Of a stretch of DNA of 64,000 nt, positions 43,768 to 51,427 are shown piece by piece. The notes beneath the pieces were generated by a model. It saw only the letters and a list, made by a program, of their open reading frames with translations, made no database searches and had not been told where the DNA came from. Every line of letters starts with the position of its first letter. Positions within the stretch are counted from its first letter, which is position 1. The stretch comes from JANQPA01 sp964548175 (lineage in GTDB: Bacteria; Bacteroidota; Bacteroidia; Chitinophagales; Saprospiraceae), in the NCBI GenBank assembly GCA_964548175.1, contig CAZJQS010000008.1, positions 60,953 to 124,952 of the forward strand, given 5' to 3'. Both the position numbers and the translations under genes were made by a program.

Positions 43768-44712
43768 ATGACCAATAAAACCTTATTGCTCATCTTTTTA
43801 TTTTTTGTAGGGCTCTATCTGATCTTCAGCAAGGTCTTGTCCAGCCGGGCGACTTCCGACTTCAGCACAGAGGTCATTAAAGTAGATACCGCTCAGATAA
43901 CTACCATCGAGATCAGTCCGCAGGGGGGCGCTGCTTATGCGATTCATCGGACCGACAGGAACTGGATCGTGACGAACGGCAACGTCAATGTCCGGGCGGC
44001 CTCTGCACAACTAAAAGCAGTGTTGGATCAGGTCGACACCATCAGGACTATTCAGTTGGTTAGCAGCCAAAAGGAAGATTGGATCGAGTATGGCGTGGGG
44101 CCTGCTCAGGGCAGCCGCATTAAGATCTACCTAGCCGACGGCAGCGTGGAGGACTTCATCATCGGCAAAACCGCCTTTGATGCGACGCTCCAGCGAAGCA
44201 TCGCCTATTTGCGATTGACGCACCAAAATGAGGTCTATTCTGTCAATGGGTTTTTGCCTTTTCAGCTGGAAAAACATTTTGACGACTTCAGAAGCCGGGA
44301 GCTCTTCTTCAAGGCCATCCAATTCTTCCCGCCCGATCGCTTCCTTTACCAAAATCAGGACACGCAAATTCTGGTCATCAGGCAGGAAGGCTCCCTTTGG
44401 GCTGCTGTAGGCAATGAACCTCTGGACTCTGCCCGGATATACCACTATCTGGACTGGATCCTTAAGGCCAAGGGGCGGATCTTTGTAGATGATTTCGATG
44501 AATTGAGTGCTCCTCGTTTTTTTCATCAAAGCATACGTTTTTATTTTGATGACATCCAGGATTCCGTCTCTCTGACCTGCTACAGGGATTCGACCAGGGC
44601 CTTACCGTTCATCATACATTCTTCTCAAAACCCGAAAGCTTATTTCGGCAGCGATTCGACGGGGCTTTATCAAGGTGTTTTTGAAGGTCTACGGCAGCTG
44701 CTTTTCTACTAA
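43768..44712 (+). CDS. DUF4340 domain protein, membrane-anchored
   Basis: 314 residues from ATG 43768 (a TTG one codon upstream is the alternative). An N-terminal transmembrane segment (LLLIFLFFVGLYLIFS) is followed by an extracytoplasmic DUF4340 domain: VDTAQITTIEISP, RNWIVTNGNVNVRA, VLDQVDTIRTIQLVS and GSRIKIYLADGS. Members in other bacteria are frequently encoded with ABC-type gliding or polysaccharide export genes, but none is adjacent here. Function unknown. Confidence 0.85.
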   Translation: MTNKTLLLIFLFFVGLYLIFSKVLSSRATSDFSTEVIKVDTAQITTIEISPQGGAAYAIHRTDRNWIVTNGNVNVRAASAQLKAVLDQVDTIRTIQLVSSQKEDWIEYGVGPAQGSRIKIYLADGSVEDFIIGKTAFDATLQRSIAYLRLTHQNEVYSVNGFLPFQLEKHFDDFRSRELFFKAIQFFPPDRFLYQNQDTQILVIRQEGSLWAAVGNEPLDSARIYHYLDWILKAKGRIFVDDFDELSAPRFFHQSIRFYFDDIQDSVSLTCYRDSTRALPFIIHSSQNPKAYFGSDSTGLYQGVFEGLRQLLFY

Positions 44713-44862
44713 AATGCATCCTGAGCCGGCCTACTGCGGAAGAAGTAGCATCTCTTAATAAAGGATTGTTATTTTTACGGCCTGATGACGAGCCTTTGTG
44801 GAATTAAGGATGTTTATGAAATAAATATTCGAATTCCGAGGCTTTCTCACAACTCAAGTGTT

Positions 44863-45336
44863 ATGAAAGAATTAATCAAATCCTATGAGCCGGCTCAGTC
44901 TGAAGATCAATTGTATCTTTGGCTGGGTGTGATCGTTGGAGTAGCGGCTTTCACTGCCATGGGCATGGTGATCCGCAAAAAATTTTCCTATGAAGAGCAA
45001 ACAAAAAAGTGGCTGATCGCCCTTTTGCTTTTTTTCCTGGGATTGATCGCCGGCGGGACAGCCTTATTTTCGTGGCTGGCCTACCAAAGAGCAGGCGTGG
45101 TGAATATATACGCCGATCACCTGGAATTGGGAAAGAGAAGCATCCCTTTTGATAGGATCAAAAAGATCCATATAGAAAAAGAAAAAGAGACTTCTTTCGT
45201 TAACCCTAATATTGTTCAGGAAGAATACGAACTGATGTTTATAGAAGACACCGAGGGAGGCCTGTATGTTATTTCTGAAAAAAGCTATCCGGTGCGCGAG
45301 ATCATGAAGGAACTCAAACAATTAATGGGAGATTAG
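44863..45336 (+). CDS. Two-helix membrane protein with cytoplasmic PH-like tail
   Basis: 157 residues from ATG 44863. Two transmembrane helices (LYLWLGVIVGVAAFTAMGMVI and WLIALLLFFLGLIAGGTALFSWLAY) are joined by a short loop. A C-terminal soluble part (VNIYADHLELGKRSIPFDRIKKIHIE) has a bacterial PH-like strand order. It precedes the CcsA-type gene by 39 bp on the same strand, so co-transcription is possible. Function unknown. Confidence 0.72.
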   Translation: MKELIKSYEPAQSEDQLYLWLGVIVGVAAFTAMGMVIRKKFSYEEQTKKWLIALLLFFLGLIAGGTALFSWLAYQRAGVVNIYADHLELGKRSIPFDRIKKIHIEKEKETSFVNPNIVQEEYELMFIEDTEGGLYVISEKSYPVREIMKELKQLMGD

Positions 45337-45375
45337 AAGAACCATAGCCGTTAGAAAAAAAACACAAACAAACAT

Positions 45376-46428
45376 ATGCTTAGATCAAGTTGGTGGAAAA
45401 TATTGGGAGTATTGATCATTATCTACACCTTCATAGCCGGGATGGTCGTGCCGCTGAAACCCGGGATCATCAAAGTTGCTCCGGGTAGTGCGCGGACCGG
45501 GGAAATGGTCGAGATCGAGGTAAAAGGATACAATACGCACTACAAGCAGGCAGAAGACAGTCTTCGCGCCTGGTTGAAGATGGATGACGAACGGGCACTG
45601 GGAGCGGTAGGATTAGAGGTAAAAGATGACCGGAACCTCATAGTACAGTTTCGAATACCGGAATACCTGCCGACCAGTGAGCGGATCGAGGATTTTACGC
45701 TGGTGCTGGACAACACCATTGACGGTTATTCTTTTTTACCCTCTGCTGTCTTCATTACACAGGATTCCATAGACCCGGACATGGGAATGAAGGAATGGGA
45801 AGATAGTCCGTTAACCGCGCTGAACGAAAAGCCAGGGATCTCTTTTCCTTTTCGTAATATCTTAAAGGAAACCATACGCAACACCTATTTCCACGTATCG
45901 CTCTGGTTTAGCATGGTGTTGTTGTTCATCGGCTCGGTGGTATTTAGCGTGCGTTATCTGCGTAGGCATCAACTGGAAGATGATCTGAAAGCCCTTTCGC
46001 TTACCCGTATCGGAACATTATTTGGTTTTTTAGGGTTGATCACCGGCGCCATTTGGGCCAAGAACACCTGGGGTGCTTATTGGAGCTGGGATGTCAAACA
46101 AAATATGACCGCCATCGCTTTGTTGATCTACTGTGCCTATTTCGTGTTGCGTTCTTCTTTTGAGGATCAGGAAAAAAGTGCGCGCCTGGGGGCAGTATAT
46201 AATATTTTTGCCTTTGCCGCCCTTATTCCTCTGATTTATGTCATTCCCAGGCTTACCGATAGTCTTCATCCCGGCGCAGGAGGAAATCCTGCTTTGGGAG
46301 GTGAAGACCTGGATAATACGATGCGCATGGTGTTCTACCCGGCCATCATCGGCTGGACACTCATCGGGCTTTGGATGGCCAGTCTTTGGTATCGCACTGA
46401 CCGGCTGGAGCAAAAAATCTATGAATAA
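45376..46428 (+). CDS. ccsA: Cytochrome c biogenesis heme-handling protein CcsA/CcmC type
   Basis: 350 residues. An N-terminal helix is followed by a ~110-residue periplasmic Ig-like insertion (IKVAPGSARTGEMVEIEVKGYN), then six helices. The WWD tryptophan-rich motif reads WGAYWSWDVKQN and is the heme-binding signature of CcmC/CcsA proteins; histidine candidates for heme axial ligands are in NTYFHVSLW and DSLHPGAG. It handles heme in cytochrome c maturation. It is followed by the CcmD-type gene and glutamate dehydrogenase. CcmB is encoded at 32529. Confidence 0.88.
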   Translation: MLRSSWWKILGVLIIIYTFIAGMVVPLKPGIIKVAPGSARTGEMVEIEVKGYNTHYKQAEDSLRAWLKMDDERALGAVGLEVKDDRNLIVQFRIPEYLPTSERIEDFTLVLDNTIDGYSFLPSAVFITQDSIDPDMGMKEWEDSPLTALNEKPGISFPFRNILKETIRNTYFHVSLWFSMVLLFIGSVVFSVRYLRRHQLEDDLKALSLTRIGTLFGFLGLITGAIWAKNTWGAYWSWDVKQNMTAIALLIYCAYFVLRSSFEDQEKSARLGAVYNIFAFAALIPLIYVIPRLTDSLHPGAGGNPALGGEDLDNTMRMVFYPAIIGWTLIGLWMASLWYRTDRLEQKIYE

Positions 46429-46532
46429 GGCAGAAAAGACGAAGGGGGGCAGCAAAAACCCGCCAACAGAAATCCAAATAATGTTTGGTAGAATAAAAAA
46501 AATCTACGACTTTTGGCTCTACAAAATTTAAC

Positions 46533-46748
46533 ATGATAAACAGGAAAATCTTATCGATTCTGATGTTTCAGTTATGGGCAGTTAGTTCCTTTGGGCAGAA
46601 TACTGATGCAGACTTTATGAGCAGTATTGGGAAAATATACGTAGTCGTGGCTGTCATAGTAGCTGTCTTTGTCGGGATCGTTATTTTTTTGATTTATTTG
46701 GATCGTAAACTAACCAAATTAGAGGACCAAATTAAAGAAAATGACTAA
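46533..46748 (+). CDS. ccmD: CcmD-family small membrane protein
   Basis: 71 residues. One signal-like helix at the N-terminus, then SIGKIYVVVAVIVAVFVGIVIFLIYLDRKLTKLEDQI: a single transmembrane helix followed by the charged cytoplasmic coil typical of Bacteroidota CcmD. CcmD holds CcmC and CcmE together in the heme-delivery complex. The stop codon overlaps the ATG of glutamate dehydrogenase by eight bases. Confidence 0.83.
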   Translation: MINRKILSILMFQLWAVSSFGQNTDADFMSSIGKIYVVVAVIVAVFVGIVIFLIYLDRKLTKLEDQIKEND

Positions 46749-48177
46749 AGCGAATCTGCAGCAGACATTAAGTTTCTATGACAGTGTACAGTCTTATTTT
46801 GACAAGGCGGCTGCCCATACCGGTCTTCCGAAAGGTCTTTTAGACCAGATCAAGGTATGCAATGCGGTATATCGGATGAAGTTCCCGGTAAAGATCAATG
46901 ACGGTGTACAGGTTATTGAAGCTTACCGGGTACAGCACTCTCATCATCGCTCTCCTACAAAAGGGGGGATACGGTACAGTAATCACGTAAACCAGGAAGA
47001 GGTGATGGCGCTGGCTACATTAATGACCTTCAAGTGCGCCATTGTTGATGTGCCTTTTGGGGGAGCCAAGGGCGGAGTGAAGATCAATCCCTGGGATTAT
47101 ACTCCGGAACAACTCGAAAAAATTACCCGCCGCTATACTGCGGAATTGGTGAAACATAATTTTATCGGCCCTTCCATCGACGTTCCTGCTCCCGATTATG
47201 GCACAGGGGAACGGGAAATGGCCTGGATCTATGATACCTACCGCACTTTTAAAGGGCATGATATTGACGCGGCCGGTTGTGTGACCGGTAAGCCGGTAAC
47301 TCAACAGGGGATCAGAGGGCGGACCGAAGCCACCGGGCGCGGCGTATTCTACGGCATCCGCGAAGCTTGCGAGCACAAAGAAGATATGAAAAAGCTGGGG
47401 CTTGACACAGGTATGGAAGGTAAAACCATGGTGATCCAGGGCTTAGGTAATGTGGGCTCTTACACAGGTATGCTTTCGCAGGATGAAGGCGGCGCCAAGA
47501 TCATCGGCGTCGGTGAAGTGGAAGGCGCCATCTACAAACCGGACGGCATCAACATTCACGACCTGATCCGGTTCAGAAAAGAAACGGGCTCTATTCTTAA
47601 TTATCCCGGGGCAACTAACTTTGGAAAAGAAGACAGAAGCAAAGTACTTGAATTCGAATGTGATATTCTGGTGCCAGCCGCCCTGGAAAATGAGATCACA
47701 ATGAAAAATGCAAACAGCATAAAGGCTAAGATCATAGCAGAAGCAGCCAACGGCCCGATCACTTCCGAGGCCGAGGAGATACTGATCAAAAAGGGAGTAC
47801 TGATCATCCCTGACCTGTTCCTGAACGCGGGGGGGGTAACCGTGTCTTATTTCGAGTGGCTGAAAAACCTGTCGCACATGCGTTTCGGCCGTATGGAAAA
47901 AAGGTTCAACCAAAATATCATGGCCGAAATGGTAAGAGTGATCGAGGAAAAAACAGGCAAACCGGTTACCGAGATCCAACGCCAAACTCTGGTGCGTGGA
48001 GCCGATGAGATAGACCTGGTCCGCTCCGGACTCGAAGAAACCATGATCAGCGCTTATAATCAAATCCGGGAGATCATGCTTCGTAAATCGGATATCGAAG
48101 ATCTTAGAACAGCTGCCTTTGTTAATGCGATTAATAAAATCAGCAGCGATTATCTGAATTTGGGAATCTTTCCGTAA
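46741..48177 (+). CDS. gdhA: Glutamate dehydrogenase (Glu/Leu/Phe/Val dehydrogenase family)
   Basis: 478 residues. The catalytic lysine is in PFGGAKGGVK (K110), THRSPTKGGIRYS provides the substrate contacts, and IQGLGNVGSYTG is the NAD(P)-binding loop. The length is slightly longer than the ~420-450 residue bacterial form, with an extended C-terminus (DIEDLRTAAFVNAINKI). It interconverts glutamate and 2-oxoglutarate plus ammonia. Its start overlaps the stop of ccmD (ATGACTAA), which suggests translational coupling, and the neighbouring lrp gene follows. An aminating or deaminating role cannot be decided from the sequence. Confidence 0.94.
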   Translation: MTKANLQQTLSFYDSVQSYFDKAAAHTGLPKGLLDQIKVCNAVYRMKFPVKINDGVQVIEAYRVQHSHHRSPTKGGIRYSNHVNQEEVMALATLMTFKCAIVDVPFGGAKGGVKINPWDYTPEQLEKITRRYTAELVKHNFIGPSIDVPAPDYGTGEREMAWIYDTYRTFKGHDIDAAGCVTGKPVTQQGIRGRTEATGRGVFYGIREACEHKEDMKKLGLDTGMEGKTMVIQGLGNVGSYTGMLSQDEGGAKIIGVGEVEGAIYKPDGINIHDLIRFRKETGSILNYPGATNFGKEDRSKVLEFECDILVPAALENEITMKNANSIKAKIIAEAANGPITSEAEEILIKKGVLIIPDLFLNAGGVTVSYFEWLKNLSHMRFGRMEKRFNQNIMAEMVRVIEEKTGKPVTEIQRQTLVRGADEIDLVRSGLEETMISAYNQIREIMLRKSDIEDLRTAAFVNAINKISSDYLNLGIFP

Positions 48178-48205
48178 CGGAGGTCGGTTGTCGGTTAACT
48201 GATAA

Positions 48206-48502
48206 GTGCTTATACAAAAATATTTAAAGATAACGGGAGTTCGGAGACTTCCCTTTTGATAATCAGCCAACTAGCCCCGTTAGGGGCTGAATGTTGGTAG
48301 AAAAAAAGATTGACCACAAAAAACCGTGCCGCAGGTACGGAATAAATGACGTACTTACGGATACGGAACGCTATCCTTTAATTTCAATTTTTTTTACCAA
48401 CATTTTGCCCCTCTGGGGCCTTAGGAATCTCCGAACTCACGTTCAAGATAATTTGCCGCCCAGAGGGCGGCAAATTATCTTGAAATATTTTTGTACAAGT
48501 AC
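48206..48502. repeat. Complex ~300-bp palindromic element between gdhA and lrp
   Basis: Several nested inverted arms are seen: 48206-48229 with 48479-48502 (imperfect, ~20 of 24 bp), 48237-48247 with 48428-48438 (perfect), and 48290-48313 with 48384-48404 (imperfect). A separate 20-bp perfect palindrome lies at 48442-48484 with an AGA loop, and short hairpins occur at 48272-48290, 48324-48340 and 48407-48419. The whole is a highly folded element with no ORF. Together with the 48503-48585 flank it fills the 480-bp gdhA-lrp space. Confidence 0.75.
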
Positions 48503-48585
48503 TTTACCGATAACAAAATTAAATTGTAAATAATTTGGTAAAATATAGTTAAAAAAAAATTTACCAAGGTTTTTTAGGCTATTCT

Positions 48586-48615
48586 TTGTATTTTGTTTTT
48601 TAAGCGATATCTTTG
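48586..48615 (+). promoter_or_regulatory. Bacteroidota sigma-A promoter of lrp
   Basis: TTG at 48586-48588, exactly 19 bases, then TATCTTTG at 48608-48615, 43 bp upstream of the start codon. It is a perfect consensus match and lies just outside the palindromic element. Confidence 0.82.
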
Positions 48616-48657
48616 AGCGATTTTACATAGGATTTATAAAATGATAATTTACGTCCC

Positions 48658-49131
48658 ATGTCTGAAAAGTTGGATAAAATAGACCTTAAGATCCTAAAGA
48701 TCTTACAAGAAAACAGCAAGATTACAAACCTGGACCTTTCGAAGAAGATCGGATTGTCCCCGGCGCCCACATTAGAGCGAGTTAAAAAACTGGAAAACAG
48801 TTACGTTATAGAAAGCTATCACGCCAAGGTCAACCCTCAGTCGATTGGGTTGAATGTGAAAACTTTTGTACTGGTGTCACTGGCCTGGCAAAAAGAAAAT
48901 GCGCTGAATAACTTTCTGGATAAGATCCGTCAGATCGAAGAAATTACAGAGTGTTACATCATTACGGGTGAGGCGGATTTTCTCATCAAGATCGTTTGCA
49001 AAGACATTCCTACCTATGAGCAGTTGCTGTTCAAAACGCTTTCTCAGATTGAAGAAATTGAACGGTTAAAGACCTTGATGACCTTGTCTACTGTCAAGGA
49101 CTCCAAGCTCCTTCCTTATAAGTACGACTAA
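48658..49131 (+). CDS. Lrp/AsnC-family transcriptional regulator
   Basis: 157 residues. An N-terminal winged HTH (LDKIDLKILKILQENSKITNLDLSKKIGLSPAPTLERVKKLE) is joined to the RAM ligand-binding domain (TECYIITGEADFLIKIVCKDIPTYEQ), whose GxxDxL turn (GEADFL) is the usual amino-acid effector site. Lrp-type regulators sense amino acids; adjacency to glutamate dehydrogenase suggests it controls that gene or responds to its substrates, an inference from position. The complex palindrome lies between them. Confidence 0.9.
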   Translation: MSEKLDKIDLKILKILQENSKITNLDLSKKIGLSPAPTLERVKKLENSYVIESYHAKVNPQSIGLNVKTFVLVSLAWQKENALNNFLDKIRQIEEITECYIITGEADFLIKIVCKDIPTYEQLLFKTLSQIEEIERLKTLMTLSTVKDSKLLPYKYD

Positions 49132-49308
49132 GACAAAGAAAGGAACAGATTAGGTGAAAAGTTAACGGCTTTTGCATCGTCTGTGCCATTTTTGAGCTTT
49201 TCGCCGGAAAAACGCTGATCTTTCTGGTGAAAAGCTCAATAACATTCATAGCTGGACAAACGGGTAAAACAATCCTGTTCGTGTTTGCGGCTGTTTGCAA
49301 ATTTGGTA

Positions 49309-50109
49309 ATGACATCCAAAAATACCTTCCTCTGGCAATTAACGCCGGCTGCTGATCTTCCGCCTTCCTACCTGCTGGGCACCATGCACGTCAAAGACGC
49401 GCGGGCCTTCGTTATGCAGCATCATTTACTGGAACTCATCCGCGCGGTCACCTGCTTTGCCGCTGAAACGGATATCCGCGAGCTTCGGCAAATGACCGAT
49501 CCCTTCTCCCTGATGATGCCCGACGGCCGGCGCTTGTCTGACTTTTATTCAGAAAAACAATATCAGAAGATACAGTCCATGCTTAAAAAAGCTTTTGGGG
49601 TGGATATAGCGCGGCTACAGTTTTTCCGTCCTTTCTTCGTGGCAAGCCTGGTCGATGAATCCATCCTTGCCCAGGATATGCCCTATTCACTGGACGAGTC
49701 CCTCTGGCGGTTTGCCGAACAGGCCGGAAAGGAAATGACGGGTATCGAGACCTTTGACCTCCAGCTCGACATTATGAGGCGTATTCCCCTGGAGGATCAA
49801 GCAGCACATCTGCTTCAAATGGCAAGGAACGTTAAAGCTCACCGGCGGCATTTACTCCATATGACTGCGATGTATGTTCGTGGCGACATTGTCCGGTTGC
49901 ACCGCTCCGCCAAATCGGGGCTGGGCAAGCTTCGACAGCTGATGCTTTACCAGCGTAATGCCCATATGGCGGATCGGATCTATGAATTGATCCACCGGCA
50001 AAGTTCCTTCTGTGCGCTAGGCGCCGGGCATTTGTGGGGAAAAAAGGGCGTGCTGAAGTACCTCAAGGACAAAGGGGTGGGGGTGAGGCCGCTGGAGTGG
50101 GAAAGGTAG
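49309..50109 (+). CDS. TraB/GumN-family protein
   Basis: 266 residues from ATG 49309; the upstream TTG at 49285 is a poorer start. The family blocks are clear: SYLLGTMHVKDARAF (GTMH), ETFDLQLDIMRRIPL and the C-terminal GAGHLWGKKGVLKYLKDKGVGV. Some members are likened to metalloproteases with the GxxH and GAGHL-type residues as possible metal ligands. No signal peptide is seen, so it is probably cytoplasmic. Biological role unknown. Confidence 0.85.
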   Translation: MTSKNTFLWQLTPAADLPPSYLLGTMHVKDARAFVMQHHLLELIRAVTCFAAETDIRELRQMTDPFSLMMPDGRRLSDFYSEKQYQKIQSMLKKAFGVDIARLQFFRPFFVASLVDESILAQDMPYSLDESLWRFAEQAGKEMTGIETFDLQLDIMRRIPLEDQAAHLLQMARNVKAHRRHLLHMTAMYVRGDIVRLHRSAKSGLGKLRQLMLYQRNAHMADRIYELIHRQSSFCALGAGHLWGKKGVLKYLKDKGVGVRPLEWER

Positions 50110-50284
50110 CCTCTTTTTTGTGGTTTTTTTACTATTGTTTTTTTAGTAAAAGTTTGATTTTTAAAGCGTTAAGTTCTGTTTTGCTGTATTTTTTGCTCAT
50201 TTTTTTCCTACAATCGCATTTTTTTTGGTTTGTCGAGGCATCTTGAATACCTGCATGAAAACGAACTGACCTTAAATAAAGGTT

Positions 50285-50310
50285 TGCCGTCGCCGGGAGG
50301 GGCGCCGGCA
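50285..50310 (-). terminator. Hairpin after the minus-strand lipoprotein gene
   Basis: TGCCGTCGCC (50285-50294) pairs with GGCGCCGGCA (50301-50310) with one mismatch. Read on the minus strand it follows the lipoprotein stop and is followed by AACCTTTATTT. Confidence 0.55.
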
Positions 50311-50323
50311 GAACCTGAATAGT

Positions 50324-50647
50324 TTACTTCCGGTGTTCGGTAGATGTGGCCTGTAAACTTGCCTCGCTTTCCAGTTTTAAACCAGGTAAACTGACTACGG
50401 GGTCCATGAGATCCCCGATAATCCCGTTGGATCCAGCTCCCGTGCTGTCAGGAGGCATACTGTCCTTCCGGCTGAGATAGGAATCCATGCCTCGAAACAC
50501 CTGATTGGTATGGTTGCTTAAAAGCACGGAATCTTCCACCAGTTTCGGCAATTCAGACTCCAGCGCTTCGCAATTTGTTAATCCGATGAAGGCCAGGCAT
50601 AGTATGACCGTTCTAGCTGCATAGCTAGTAATTCTTGTTAGATTCAT
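50324..50647 (-). CDS. Small hypothetical lipoprotein
   Basis: 107 residues. Signal segment MNLTRITSYAARTVILCLAFIGLTNC gives a lipobox at IGLTNC. The mature part is Ser/Glu-rich and has no recognised domain (LESELPKLVEDSVLLSNHTNQVF, later LPGLKLESEASLQATSTEHRK). It is probably membrane-anchored and disordered. It is flanked upstream by the longest palindrome in the window. Confidence 0.6.
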   Translation of the reverse strand: MNLTRITSYAARTVILCLAFIGLTNCEALESELPKLVEDSVLLSNHTNQVFRGMDSYLSRKDSMPPDSTGAGSNGIIGDLMDPVVSLPGLKLESEASLQATSTEHRK

Positions 50648-50686
50648 AGCTTGTACTTGTTTTTAATTAAAATTGAATGAGTAATT

Positions 50687-50753
50687 GATAGGACAAAATT
50701 AACTTAACCTATCCCCGCGTCGCGGGGATAGGTTAAGTTAATTTTGTCCTATC
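50687..50753. repeat. 67-bp perfect palindrome
   Basis: 33-bp arms (50687-50719 and 50721-50753) are perfectly complementary around a single T at 50720. The ends read GATAGGACAAAATTAACTTA and its inverse. The core AACCTATCCCCGC is shared with 11561 and 14391. It lies between the minus-strand lipoprotein gene and the tRNA-Ser terminator. Confidence 0.86.
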
Positions 50754-50788
50754 GCTTATGATCCAGTGTGATCACTTTCGATAGCCTC

Positions 50789-50840
50789 AAAAAAAAACAG
50801 GGCTAATTACTTAATTATTAAGCAATTAGCCCTGTTTTTT
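50789..50840 (-). terminator. Rho-independent terminator of tRNA-Ser
   Basis: 19-bp arms (50797-50815 and 50818-50836, AACAGGGCTAATT and its inverse, with a two-base mismatch) are followed on the minus strand by a run of T. It directly follows the tRNA. A-tracts on both sides make it usable on both strands. Confidence 0.82.
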
Positions 50841-50844
50841 TTCG

Positions 50845-50932
50845 CGGAGGAGGAGGGATTCGAACCCCCGGTACGGTTTCCCGTACGCCGGTTTTCAAGA
50901 CCGGTGCATTAAACCAGCTCTGCCACTCCTCC
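50845..50932 (-). tRNA. tRNA-Ser (anticodon TGA)
   Basis: 88 nt. Acceptor stem GGAGGAG pairs with CTCCTCC. The anticodon arm is CCGGT-CTTGAAA-ACCGG, giving anticodon TGA (plus-strand positions 50895-50897), which reads UCA-type serine codons. A long variable arm (GTACGGGAAACCGTAC) as expected for serine tRNA is present, as is the T-arm GGGGG-TTCGAAT-CCCTC. The 3' CCA is not encoded: after the discriminator base the sequence reads CGAA. It is followed by its own terminator. Confidence 0.93.
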
Positions 50933-51129
50933 GGTAAACCATTCCGTTATCCGGCCATGGGTTTCTCGTTTATGTAGGATAGTACAACTATATCCCTTTT
51001 GAAGCGGTTGCAAATGTAAGGGGTTTTTCCATTTTAAGCAACAATATCCCGGGGGTTTTCTTTTTTAAATTTCCGTAAACTGACATCTTTTTTAACATAT
51101 GACAGTTATCCCGAAATTCAGGTCAATAA

Positions 51130-51159
51130 TTGCCTATATGAAAATTTTTACTATCTTTG
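51130..51159 (+). promoter_or_regulatory. Bacteroidota sigma-A promoter of the secreted protease gene
   Basis: TTG at 51130-51132, 19 bases, TATCTTTG at 51152-51159, a perfect match. It implies a leader of about 260 nt before the ATG at 51428, with a small CCGGCTATGCCGG hairpin near 51207 in the leader. Confidence 0.8.
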
Positions 51160-51427
51160 TATTGTCTATATAAAGTAGAAATACAGATAAAACAGAAAAC
51201 TACATTCCGGCTATGCCGGACTATAAACAGCTTTCCAGGACTTTCTTAGCGTATCACAATCACTAAAGGCACTTACAGACAAGCACACAGAATACCTTAA
51301 GGTTATTCGTGCTGAAGGTCAGTGATTTTTTTCCAAAATCGGATACAAACATTTTACCCAAACTGAAAGCATGGATTCAGGGATAAAATTGCCCGGATTC
51401 CATTAAGAACACACAAAAACTACTGAA

